NCBI GenBank assembly: GCA_016716265.1
Contig: JADJWQ010000001.1
Span: 1,178,001 to 1,242,000, forward strand
Direction of reading: 5' to 3'
Length of the DNA stretch: 64,000 bases
DNA from: Planctomycetota bacterium
Lineage (GTDB): Bacteria > Planctomycetota > UBA1135 > UBA2386
Shown piece by piece: positions 17,324-26,014 of the stretch. The notes below the pieces were generated by a model that did no database searches, was not told the DNA's origin, and was given only the letters and a program-made list of their open reading frames with translations. The stretch's first letter is position 1. Every line of letters begins with the position of its first letter. The position numbers were made by a program, and so were the translations under genes.

Positions 17324-18562
17324 TCAGCTCCTTCCTGGATTCCCGGGTCCCTGGGTTCCTTTGATTCCGTGGGAGTCCTCGTAGAACTCGATCGCGATGT
17401 CGTCGATGCACTGGCAGGGCTCGAACTCGACCTTGATCCGGACCTTCAGATCCGCGTAGTCGACCGAGACCTTGCCGCAGCGGATCCACCCCGCCGCCTG
17501 GAGATCGCCCAGGAACGTGTTCATCTTCCCGGCGACGGCGTCCAGCGGACCGGCAGCGCGCTTGCCCGCGCCCCGGATCTCGTGCTCGGTCGTGCTGTGG
17601 AACACGGCCTGCACGAAGCTCCGTAGCCGCGTCGTCGACGCCCAGAGGTAGACGCTGCCACCCTCGCGCAGGCTGCGGTTGGTGACGACGACCGCATTGC
17701 CGACACCGGTCCAGCGGCGCAGGGTGTTGATCCCGAACGTCGCGAGCGTCGCCCGCTGCTCCTCGAGGAACTCGCGGCTCCGGCCGGGGACGCGGACGAT
17801 GTGGACGCCGCGGAGCACGCCGATTCCGCCGCGGTCACCGTCGAGCGGCTCGGCGACGTGGTGGTACGCGTCGAGGTGGACGCGACGACCGAGCACCGCG
17901 CCGAGCGGCGAGTGCGCGGTCACCTCGTCCCGATCCCGGTCCTTGTGGACGAGCCGGTCGATGAAGACCTGGACCGACTCGCGGTGCGGCTGCGAGCCGA
18001 GCAGCGGGTGCTTCATGAACTCACGGACCGCGTCGGCGTAGGCGCGCGGCCGCACGGTCGCCGTCACGTGGGCGAGGACGCCGCGCTCGGCGCGCGACGC
18101 GATCGTCTCACAGACGTCGTCGACGGGATGCACGGGCGGCGCGTGCGGGTCGTTCGGGTCGAGCTCGGGATCGACGTCCTCGAGCAGCGCGATCTCCTGG
18201 AACTTGCTGTCCTCGCCGAGCTCGTCGATCACGCGGCCCAGCGCTTCGCGCGGCTTCCCGGCGTTGTGCAGCGTGATCGGCACGCCCGCCACGGTGTTCC
18301 CGAAGTAGTCGTGGACGACCAGGCCGTTCCGGACCACCCGGTGCTCGGCGAGGACCTGCTCGACCTTCGTGCGGACCTTCGCTCGCAGGGCCTGCTTCGT
18401 GCGCCGGAGCACGTCGCGGAGCAGCGCGAGCGCCTGACCCGCGGTCGTCGGCGAGACGATCGGTGCGGGACTCGGAACGAGCGCCGGCAGGGCGCTCGCG
18501 AACTCGGGTGCGACCTCGAAGGCGGTGTTCGTGGTCGTCGCGGTCGTCGTCGGCTTGCTCAT
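17324..18562 (-). CDS. Contractile sheath-like protein
   Basis: 412 residues from the ATG at 18562. The C-terminal half has the sheath pattern: FGINTLRRWTGVGNAVVVTN, then RSLREGGSVYLWASTTRL, a helical block ending in FLGDLQAAGWI, and a final strand region before YEDSHG. This is the conserved interlocking domain of contractile sheaths, which shorten to drive the tube out. The N-terminus is Thr/Ala/Pro-rich. Length is in the usual range (about 350-500). It is followed three bases later by the tube candidate. Confidence 0.6.
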   Translation of the reverse strand: MSKPTTTATTTNTAFEVAPEFASALPALVPSPAPIVSPTTAGQALALLRDVLRRTKQALRAKVRTKVEQVLAEHRVVRNGLVVHDYFGNTVAGVPITLHNAGKPREALGRVIDELGEDSKFQEIALLEDVDPELDPNDPHAPPVHPVDDVCETIASRAERGVLAHVTATVRPRAYADAVREFMKHPLLGSQPHRESVQVFIDRLVHKDRDRDEVTAHSPLGAVLGRRVHLDAYHHVAEPLDGDRGGIGVLRGVHIVRVPGRSREFLEEQRATLATFGINTLRRWTGVGNAVVVTNRSLREGGSVYLWASTTRLRSFVQAVFHSTTEHEIRGAGKRAAGPLDAVAGKMNTFLGDLQAAGWIRCGKVSVDYADLKVRIKVEFEPCQCIDDIAIEFYEDSHGIKGTQGPGNPGRS

Positions 18563-18578
18563 GTCTGGTTCTCCTCGA

Positions 18579-18935
18579 TCACGGCCTGGGCAGGGCGGCA
18601 CACATCTCGAGCAGCGCACGCGGGCTCGCGGTCTCGAGACACGCCTCGAGCTGCTCCAGGGTCCGCAGCGGGCTGTCGGGCCGCGCGAGCAGGTAGTCGG
18701 TGAGGTCCTCCGGGAGCGGCAGACGCTCGGGCGAGAGCGGGATGTCCACGCCATCGACCTGGATGCTCGGCAGGAACGTCGCCCAGAAGGTCTCCTCGTC
18801 GGCAATGGAGAGGGTCTCGTCGCGCCGCGCGTCGCCGAAGTCACCGATGACCACCGGCGTCAGGGTCACGCTGCGCAGCTTCACGCCGCGCTTGTCGACG
18901 ATCAGCACCTGCGGTCGATGTTGGGGTGTCGTCAT
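18579..18935 (-). CDS. Small injection-operon protein, unassigned
   Basis: 118 residues from the ATG at 18935, which has GAGG about seven bases upstream. Starts with a strand-rich part (QVLIVDKRGVKLRSVTLTPVVIG), then a Leu/Pro-rich helical part. It lies 16 bases before the sheath gene. Perhaps a tail assembly or cap factor; no family recognised. Confidence 0.55.
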   Translation of the reverse strand: MTTPQHRPQVLIVDKRGVKLRSVTLTPVVIGDFGDARRDETLSIADEETFWATFLPSIQVDGVDIPLSPERLPLPEDLTDYLLARPDSPLRTLEQLEACLETASPRALLEMCAALPRP

Positions 18936-19025
18936 GGCTGCCTCGAAGGTCACGCTGATTTGGCCGCCTCGCGCGGCCGGCACCCCCCACCAAGTGCGTC
19001 GGCTTCCCGGATTCCGGGCCCGCGG

Positions 19026-19421
19026 TCACGACCCGCCGCGCAGCAGCCCCTGGCCCTGCACGAACACGAACGCGTCGCGCACCTCCAGCACGCCGCTCTT
19101 GCGCGGCGCGAGCACGTCCGGCACCCGGCATGCGGAGGACTCGTGTGCGACCGGCCGACCCTCGATCGTGACGAGCGGGTCGCCCGACAACACGACGCAC
19201 GTGCAGGGGAACGGGACCAGCGTCTGGCCGACCTTCGGGCGCTGGTGCTCCGCGGTGTTGTCGCCCTGCGATCCGACGACCGCCACGGGCGCGCCGTCGA
19301 TCTCGACGAACTCCGCCAGCCCGTCCGTGAACACCGCCTCGGTGCAATGCTGCACCACCATCGGCACTCCGTGAGCCGAGAGCTCGATACGCGCGTCGGT
19401 GCTCTTCACGCGGTCCGCCAT
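19026..19421 (-). CDS. PAAR-like spike tip protein
   Basis: 131 residues. The order FVEIDGAPVAVVGSQGDNTAEH, then VGQTLVPFPCTCVVLSG, then DPLVTIEGRPVAHESSACRVPD resembles PAAR-like (DUF4280/DUF4150-type) proteins. These fold into the cone that tips the spike, with His and Cys residues holding a metal. Candidate ligands here are H in AEH, the Cys pair PCTC and the H/C in AHESSAC. It is in the right operon for this role. Confidence 0.6.
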   Translation of the reverse strand: MADRVKSTDARIELSAHGVPMVVQHCTEAVFTDGLAEFVEIDGAPVAVVGSQGDNTAEHQRPKVGQTLVPFPCTCVVLSGDPLVTIEGRPVAHESSACRVPDVLAPRKSGVLEVRDAFVFVQGQGLLRGGS

Positions 19422-19449
19422 GGGCGCTCGGCCGGGGGCGATTCGTTGC

Positions 19450-21195
19450 CTAATCCGCGCGTGCCAGGTGCTCCGCGACCCAGCGCAGGAGGATCTGACG
19501 CCGCGCCTCCGGGTCCTTGTCGACGTTGTCGTCCACGAACACTCCGATCTCGGGATCGGCCAGGATCTCGGGGTGCCGGTGGTGCAGCGCCTTGCGCGTC
19601 GCGAGGTCCTCGACGCCGATGCGCAGTCGGATCAGCAGCGGGTCCTGGTGCTGGTGGTAGCAGCGCCGGAGGATGTCGCGCGCGCGCAGCCACGGGTCGC
19701 TGTCGGGCATCGCGCCGTCGAGCAGGATGCAGGCCGCGTCCAGGTAGTCGTCGACGCCCGGTCGGGCCTGCGCGACCAGCAGGTCGGCCAGGATCCGGCG
19801 GCGCACCTCGGAGCGGACCGACCGCGGGTCCGCGCCGAGGCCGCCAGGCTCGGTCAGCTCGAGCGCATGGCGGACCCGGAACGTGAGGATGCCGCGCCAG
19901 AGCTGCGCGGGAGGGACGGCGGGCTGGTCCGCCGCGCCCAGTCGCACGAGGCTCACCGAGAGCGTCGTCACGGCAGGTGACGTTCCGATCTCGAGCGGCC
20001 GCGCGAGCAGGACGAGCTCCGCGGCGACGAGGAGGCCGTCGCGCTGCATGCGCGGGAGGATCGGCAGCGCGCGCGGATCGAGCAGGCGCAGCGGGTCCAG
20101 GCACTCGGACGAGGCGCAGCACGTGTACGGGACGAACTCCGTGACGTTCTCGGGCGCGGCGCCGACCATGAACTCGATCAGCCGCGTCTCGAGCTCCTCG
20201 AGGCCCGGGCCCGTCCCCGGCACGACGACGATCACGCGTCGGTCGCCGAGCTCCCTGGCGACCGCCGGTGGCAACACCGAGGAATCGGGCAGGGCGCCGA
20301 GCGGCAGCTCGGGATCCACGGGCTCCTCCGGGTCGTCCGCGGGGCCCGGCGTGGCGACGAGCTGCGTGTCGCCCACGGCGGCGTCCGCGTCGCCCCGCGC
20401 CATTGTCGGCGGCCCCGCGGACCAGACGTCGATCGCGGGCGGCGCCGCGTCGAGACCGGGCGGCGAGGACGATCGCCCGGTGAACGCGCAGCCGACGACC
20501 AGCGCGAGGATCGCGACACCGAGGAACAGCGCGACGAACCGACCGGTGATGCGCCGGGCGGCGCGGACCCGAGCCGCGAGTCGCCTGTGGACCTCCAGCG
20601 CGAGCAGGCTCGCACCGCACGCCTGGGTCCACTCCGGACGCGGCCGGCCTGGACCGCTCGCGAGCAGCTTCTCCGCAATGCGCCTGGCCGCGCGCCCGGG
20701 CGTCGCCGCCACGCTCCAGCACCGCGCGAGCGCTTCGGGGTCGAGCTGGACGGCGCCGCTCAGGACGACCGGAACGTCGTGATCGCTGATCACGTCGACC
20801 TGCTCGAGCGCGATGCAGGTGGCGGCAGCGAGCCGACGCACCGCCTCCGCGTCCTCGGCGCCGTCTGCGTGCAGCCGTCGCGCCAGTCTGCACAGGTCCG
20901 CACAGGTTTCGCGCGGAGCGACCGCATCCGTGCCGGCGTCCGCGAGGATGTCCTCGAGGACCGCGCGGTCCGACGTGGAGACCGCCGGTCGCAGGCTGGC
21001 CGCGAGCATCTGTGCGGCACGTGCGACCTCCGGCCAGGGCGAGTCGGCATTCCGCCGCAGCGCTTCGAGGAACGCCGCGTCCGGCGCGCCGAGCAGCGCG
21101 TGGTCCATTGCGATCCGCGCGAAGCGCGAGAGCTCGCCGGTGTCCTGCGTCCCGGGTGGGCTCGCGGGAGCGGCGACCGATGGGATTCGTGTCAT
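19450..21195 (-). CDS. Single-pass membrane protein, first gene of the injection operon
   Basis: 581 residues. A soluble helical N-terminal part (about 1-215) is followed by one membrane helix (FVALFLGVAILALVVGCAF), a Pro/Ala/Asp-rich linker and a C-terminal domain of ~300 residues with VIVVVPGTGPGLEELETRL and a YTCCASSEC Cys cluster. It is the promoter-proximal gene on the minus strand, just before the PAAR-like gene. It could anchor the injection apparatus to the inner membrane or sense signals. No family recognised. Confidence 0.6.
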   Translation of the reverse strand: MTRIPSVAAPASPPGTQDTGELSRFARIAMDHALLGAPDAAFLEALRRNADSPWPEVARAAQMLAASLRPAVSTSDRAVLEDILADAGTDAVAPRETCADLCRLARRLHADGAEDAEAVRRLAAATCIALEQVDVISDHDVPVVLSGAVQLDPEALARCWSVAATPGRAARRIAEKLLASGPGRPRPEWTQACGASLLALEVHRRLAARVRAARRITGRFVALFLGVAILALVVGCAFTGRSSSPPGLDAAPPAIDVWSAGPPTMARGDADAAVGDTQLVATPGPADDPEEPVDPELPLGALPDSSVLPPAVARELGDRRVIVVVPGTGPGLEELETRLIEFMVGAAPENVTEFVPYTCCASSECLDPLRLLDPRALPILPRMQRDGLLVAAELVLLARPLEIGTSPAVTTLSVSLVRLGAADQPAVPPAQLWRGILTFRVRHALELTEPGGLGADPRSVRSEVRRRILADLLVAQARPGVDDYLDAACILLDGAMPDSDPWLRARDILRRCYHQHQDPLLIRLRIGVEDLATRKALHHRHPEILADPEIGVFVDDNVDKDPEARRQILLRWVAEHLARAD

Positions 21196-21441
21196 GGTCT
21201 GGACCGGTGGTGATCACCCTCCGGCAAGTGCTCGCCTTCGTCGCCTTTCCGGATCCGGCGTGGATCAACGCGCCGGATGACGACGCGCCGTGCACCGCCG
21301 GACCTCGCACGCGACCCGTGGATCCGGCTGAACTGATGTTCGATGTGCGGCGGCGGACGCGATCGTGCGGTCGCGCTGCACGGCGGGCTGCGCACGCGCT
21401 TCCGAGACAGATCCGCGTCACCACTCTCCTTCCGGTTCTCG

Positions 21442-22581
21442 ATGCGAGCATCGAGAACACCTGCCGCCCGTTCGCCGAAGCCGACGCCTTCGGCCTCGCG
21501 ACCCCGTGAGCCTCGGCTGGAGCGGCTCGCGGATGCTCTCCGACGCGCGTCCGATCCGACCGCGCTGGACGACCTGTGCTCGGCCTTGATCCCGTTCGCA
21601 AGTTCGCGGCTCAGGCGACACGGTCTCCTGGAGGCCGGCTTCGACGCGGAGGTCGTCGCGCACGACTTCGTCGTGGACCGGGTGCTGCCCCGCGTGCGGC
21701 GCGGGCGGGTAGACCGCGTTACGGCTGCCGCGGTCCTGGGCTGGCTGCGTCAGTACGTGTGGCAGCTGCACCGTCGGCACGATCCGTCGGGATATGAGGC
21801 CTGGCGCCTGCTGCTCGCCCTGGGGCAGGCCCATCCCGACGCTGCGACGTCGATGGTCTCGGTGCAGGGCGATTTGCGGCGTCGCCGCTGCCAGCTGCTG
21901 ATCGGTCACGGGCCGGCGCAGCGGCCGGGCGACGTGCCACTCGTGCTCGAGCCCCGATCCGTGCTCGTCGACCTCGACGTCCGCGGCCCGCGGGAGGAAG
22001 TCGTCGGACGCGTCCGGCGCTCGCTCGCCCGGCTCGCGATCGCCGGAGCAACGATGGAGATCGACGGTGAGGCGCTGTTCCAGCACCTGCGCGCGCGCTT
22101 CGAGGTCGCCGCGGTCGGCGGGCCCGGTGATCGCGACGGTCGGCCCGCCGAGACCGATCCGGAGCACGCGGACGTCATGGACGCGCGCCGCCTCGCGTGC
22201 CGCGCCCCGACCGTGGTTCGCTGGGCGTGCCGGTGCCTGCAGCGCGAGCTCCGCGCGGCGGGACGCAGCTCGCGTCGCGTGAACCGGCTGTGCTGGATCG
22301 CGCAGGAGACCGGACGACGCGCGCTGGTCTGGCTCGCGGACGCGCGTGGATCCGCGGCCGATCCCACTGCAGCGGGGCGATTGGTGTCGACCTGCTGCGA
22401 CCTGCTGACGAAGGGGATTGGCGAGCTCGGATTCGTGCCCACCGTCAGCGAGCTCGCCGTCCTCCCGCAGTGGTCCGGACTCGGCCAATCGACTTTCTAC
22501 GACGACCTCGCGAAGGTCCGCGCGCACCTGGAGATCGTGCGCGCGAGGTTCAGGGCGGCGGCACGGGAGGTCGGCCGATGA
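21442..22581 (+). CDS. Divergent sigma-factor-like regulator
   Basis: 379 residues from the ATG at 21442; an earlier ATG at 21343 is possible, but its extra residues look non-coding. Residues ~25-95 (DDLCSALIPFASSRLRRHGL...FDAEVVAHDFVVDRVLPRV) follow the ECF sigma region-2 pattern, with the HDFV helix in place of the usual DVVQ-type helix. The end (SELAVLPQWSGLGQSTFYDDLAKVRAHL) looks like a helix-turn-helix of region-4 type. The middle is unusually long. It is transcribed away from the injection operon, with 246 bases between them, so it is a candidate regulator of that operon. Confidence 0.5.
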   Translation: MRASRTPAARSPKPTPSASRPREPRLERLADALRRASDPTALDDLCSALIPFASSRLRRHGLLEAGFDAEVVAHDFVVDRVLPRVRRGRVDRVTAAAVLGWLRQYVWQLHRRHDPSGYEAWRLLLALGQAHPDAATSMVSVQGDLRRRRCQLLIGHGPAQRPGDVPLVLEPRSVLVDLDVRGPREEVVGRVRRSLARLAIAGATMEIDGEALFQHLRARFEVAAVGGPGDRDGRPAETDPEHADVMDARRLACRAPTVVRWACRCLQRELRAAGRSSRRVNRLCWIAQETGRRALVWLADARGSAADPTAAGRLVSTCCDLLTKGIGELGFVPTVSELAVLPQWSGLGQSTFYDDLAKVRAHLEIVRARFRAAAREVGR

Positions 22582-22845
22582 CCGCCATCGCGACCATCGC
22601 GAATCGCGGCAGCACGAACGCGCGCGCGACCGGGTAGGTCACGGCCAGCAGGCCGCATGCAAGGGCGACGAGCCGCGGTGCTTCGCGAGGAACTGCGCGT
22701 CATGCTCGACGCGAGCACAGCGGGGATCACGTCGAACCGGATCGGCACGCGCTCGTCGGAGGCACTGCGCATGTCCCGAGCTCCCCCTCGTCACCCCCAC
22801 AGTCCGCGGACAGGGCCGGCCACCTGGAGCGCAGGAGAGCGCTCC

Positions 22846-23970
22846 CTATCCTCTCCCTCCGTGCTCCGGATGCCTGGACCAGAACGCGCGGGTGTCCGGC
22901 GCGAAGATCCTGACGCTGTACGTGACTTCCTCGCCATCCGCGACAGCCGACACGGTCGGCACGCTGCCCGCACGGCCGCGGACCTCGAACACGACCGCTC
23001 TCGATCGATCGTCGACGGTCGCCTCGGCCGGGAGGTGCTCGCGCTCGGAGCCGAACCGGAACGTCACGACGCACTTGCAGCTCCCGAGGTCGGGATTGGC
23101 GGCGAGGAACTGCGCGAAGGTCCCCTCCGTCGCGACCGGCTCGCTGGCCGGATCGAGCTCGATGCGGATCGCCCGCCCATCGTCCGGCGTGCGCACGATG
23201 CTGAGCGGTCTGGTCTCGCGCAGGTGGAACTCGGTGCCGAGGTTCTCGCGATCGAGCCAGCCCGGGAAGTACTCGACCAGGACCGTCTCCCTGAGCCCTC
23301 GCGCGGGGGCCTGGCCGAGGGTCGGCACGAGGCGCAGTCCTGCCATGCCCTCCAGCAGCGCCTCGACGACCCGCTGGATCCCGCGGTCCACCGCCTCGAT
23401 CGGCGCGGACAGCCACGGGCCGAGTTCGATCAGCGCGGCGCGGGTGCGCGCGCTCAGGGCTTCCCACGCCGGGGCGGCCGCCGCGTGCACGGCGAGTGGA
23501 GGCACCTCGCGCGGCTCGAGCAGGGCGCGGGCCGCCAGCTCGCGTAGCTCGGGCACCTCTCCGAAGTCCTGCACGATCGCGGTGAGCGTCGCGAGAGCCG
23601 GCCCATCGCGCGTGCCCCGCAGCGACCAGGCTGCGGCGGCGCGGAGCGCCGGATCCACGGCGACGTCCGCGACCCGCTCGGCGAGCGCCCGCGTCACGCC
23701 AGGTCGATCGACGAGATCGCAGAGCGAGAGTGCCGCGACCTGCCGCACGTGCGCGCTCGCATCGGCGCGGAGCGCGTCGAGCAGCGCGGCGACGGCGCGC
23801 GGATCGGGGCTGCGGCCCAGCAGGCGCAGCGCCTCACAGCGATCGTCGTCGCTCGCCGCGGAGCGCAGCGCCAGCGCGCGCTCGACCTCCGCGGGAACGG
23901 GCGATTCCGTATACCAGCCCCGCCGGAACTCGGTCCGCAGGACCTCCATCACGTCCAACATCGGTCTCAT
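22846..23970 (-). CDS. HEAT-repeat protein
   Basis: 374 residues from the ATG at 23970, overlapping the stop of the upstream gene (ATGA). Residues ~35-170 hold HEAT-type helical repeats (DDDRCEALRLLGRSPDPRAV, then ALLDALRADASAHVRQVAAL and similar). A long helix follows, and a C-terminal beta-rich domain of ~150 residues ends in TYSVRIFAPDTRAFW. HEAT repeats make protein-binding solenoids. A comparable HEAT protein is encoded at 51740-52768, likewise after a partner gene with an overlapping start. Confidence 0.65.
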   Translation of the reverse strand: MRPMLDVMEVLRTEFRRGWYTESPVPAEVERALALRSAASDDDRCEALRLLGRSPDPRAVAALLDALRADASAHVRQVAALSLCDLVDRPGVTRALAERVADVAVDPALRAAAAWSLRGTRDGPALATLTAIVQDFGEVPELRELAARALLEPREVPPLAVHAAAAPAWEALSARTRAALIELGPWLSAPIEAVDRGIQRVVEALLEGMAGLRLVPTLGQAPARGLRETVLVEYFPGWLDRENLGTEFHLRETRPLSIVRTPDDGRAIRIELDPASEPVATEGTFAQFLAANPDLGSCKCVVTFRFGSEREHLPAEATVDDRSRAVVFEVRGRAGSVPTVSAVADGEEVTYSVRIFAPDTRAFWSRHPEHGGRG

Positions 23971-25916
23971 TGCACCCTCCCCGCGAGGTCGATCAGGCGA
24001 CCGTCCAGACCCTCGTCGAATCCCCGGCGCGCGGACTCCGTGGCCTTGCGTTTGTCCACCCCGTGGCGCGCCGGCGACGGATCCGGCGGCACCATCTCCT
24101 TGTTGATCCGCGTGCGCGTCATTTCGGACGCGGCCGCGCACGCCTCGAGCGCACCGCCGCGCACCAGCGCGACCAGGCGCCGGTCGTCGCCGTCGAACGA
24201 AGCCAGCTCGTCGCGGCCCGCGACCTGGAGCGTCCACAGCGCCGCGAGGAGACCCTGCGTCGTGGACTCGGGTTCCGGCGCCGCGAACGCCGCCGGCGAG
24301 AGCAGCAGCCGGTTCAGGTCGCACCAGCACTGCCATCCACCCGGCGCCGCGTGGATCGCGTGCCCGACTTCCCGCATGAGTGCGATCGACGGCGGCGACG
24401 GCTCAGCACCCTGGTCGTCGATCCACGAGCGGATCGCGCGCGCCTCGCGGCGCACCGACTCGTCGAGGCCGCCGACGAACCGCTCCTCCTGGGCAGCGAT
24501 CTCCCAGAGCAGCGCCGTCGAGCCTGCCGTACTGATCGGATCCTGCCCGGCGGCGAGCAGGCGCTCGGCGACGACCGCGGTCCACGCGCGGCCGCCCGCG
24601 GCGCTGTGGAGCGCGTCGGTGATCGCGTCGATCCGCGTAGCGAATCCGGCGGCATCCACACCCAGGTCCCGCGCGAGCGTGCCGGGAGCCAGCGGCGCGA
24701 CCGCCTGGTTGCTCGGACCTCGCACGTCGCGCAGGCGCAGGGCCAGGGCGTGGTCGCGCGGAGCCAGCGTCCGCACCGCCTCGTCGCTCGCGACATCGAC
24801 GACGCGGAGCTGACGCAGCAGGTCGATGTTCTCGCCCGGCTCGTGCGCCTGCACGGGCAGGGAGCTCCTCATCCGGTTCCAGACCCGCACGAACGGAGTC
24901 TCGCCGTCCACGACCGCCTCGACGATCCACAGCCCCTCACGCGAGGGTCCGGTCGCGGCGAACCGCGCCAGCGCTTCGCGGAAGCGCTTCTGGTGCTGGT
25001 ACAGCGTCTCCGGCTCCAGCCCTCGCTCGACGAGCGCGCCCGCATACCACACGGCGAAGCCCTGGAGTGTGGCCGGGAGAGCGAGCTCGTCGTCGACGGC
25101 GATCCCGATGGGATTCTCGACCAGCCGCCACAGCGGCATGCGGACCGGGCTCTGCGCGCGGTAACGGAGCACCTCGGCCCGGACGTCCGGATCGTCGAAG
25201 ACCCTCGTGGCCGCCACGGCGGGCAGGTCGCGGGGCCGGCCGCCGGCAAGCACGACGCGGGCGTTGGCGTCCCGGATGAACCAGTGCAGCTCGTTGGCGA
25301 CGTCGGCGACCGCCGTTCCCTGCTGCCCGTGCAAGCGTGCGATCTCGGAGACGATCCGCAGGGCGTCCCGCTGTTGCCCGACGTCGGCGATCGAGACCTC
25401 CGCCCGGTCGCTCTTCGGTTCGTCAGCCGGCTTCTGCGCGACCGGGTCGGGCTGGTCCGGGTCGCCGAGCTGCGAAGCGATGGCCCAAGGGTGGTGCCTG
25501 CGCGCGTCGCGCTCGTCGTCCAAATGGGCCTGGTCCAGCGCATTCTGCAGGTACGCGTCCGTTGCCTCGGGAAAGGCGCGATGGAAACGCACTTCGTCCA
25601 GTCGCAGCTTCCGTGCGACGTTGCGGGCAGCCCGGCTGGTCTGTTCCTCCCTCGTCGTCAACTCTCCCCCGTCCCGGCGCTTCGCCGACCCTTCCTTGGG
25701 TTCCGCCAACTCTGCCAGCCTACGACCGAGCGCGTCGCCCAGCAGATCCCAGACCCGGGACCGCAGCTCGGCCTCGCTCTGCGGGGGTCGCGAGCCGAGC
25801 TCGGCCGCGATGAACTGCGCGAGCGTCGAGTCGTCCTCGTGACGCAGGCCGGCGAGGTTGTCGAAGGTCACTCCGAGCACGCGACGCAGCTCGGTAGGAT
25901 GGAATCCGGAACCCAT
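23967..25916 (-). CDS. Large soluble protein paired with HEAT protein, unassigned
   Basis: 649 residues. The N-terminal ~75 residues (FHPTELRRVLGVTFDNLAGL...RVWDLLGDALGRRLAELAEP) form a small helical module of the kind used as an effector-associated adaptor in conflict systems; this is inference. The rest is helical with no enzyme motif I can name. It overlaps the HEAT gene by four bases, and its start is only 98 bases from the divergent DGR target gene, so the two transcripts share a control region. Confidence 0.6.
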   Translation of the reverse strand: MGSGFHPTELRRVLGVTFDNLAGLRHEDDSTLAQFIAAELGSRPPQSEAELRSRVWDLLGDALGRRLAELAEPKEGSAKRRDGGELTTREEQTSRAARNVARKLRLDEVRFHRAFPEATDAYLQNALDQAHLDDERDARRHHPWAIASQLGDPDQPDPVAQKPADEPKSDRAEVSIADVGQQRDALRIVSEIARLHGQQGTAVADVANELHWFIRDANARVVLAGGRPRDLPAVAATRVFDDPDVRAEVLRYRAQSPVRMPLWRLVENPIGIAVDDELALPATLQGFAVWYAGALVERGLEPETLYQHQKRFREALARFAATGPSREGLWIVEAVVDGETPFVRVWNRMRSSLPVQAHEPGENIDLLRQLRVVDVASDEAVRTLAPRDHALALRLRDVRGPSNQAVAPLAPGTLARDLGVDAAGFATRIDAITDALHSAAGGRAWTAVVAERLLAAGQDPISTAGSTALLWEIAAQEERFVGGLDESVRREARAIRSWIDDQGAEPSPPSIALMREVGHAIHAAPGGWQCWCDLNRLLLSPAAFAAPEPESTTQGLLAALWTLQVAGRDELASFDGDDRRLVALVRGGALEACAAASEMTRTRINKEMVPPDPSPARHGVDKRKATESARRGFDEGLDGRLIDLAGRVQ

Positions 25917-26014
25917 GGGAGGTCTGCTGGAGCCGTCGTGGAAGACAAGGACAGCTCGAACCCGAAACTGTCATCCCCGGGAGTTCGCGTGAGACCCCTG
26001 CACCCGGACCGCAC

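Noticed and set aside
11475..21195. Intact prophage
   Set aside because: No capsid, portal, terminase, integrase or lysis genes; only tail-like parts are present.
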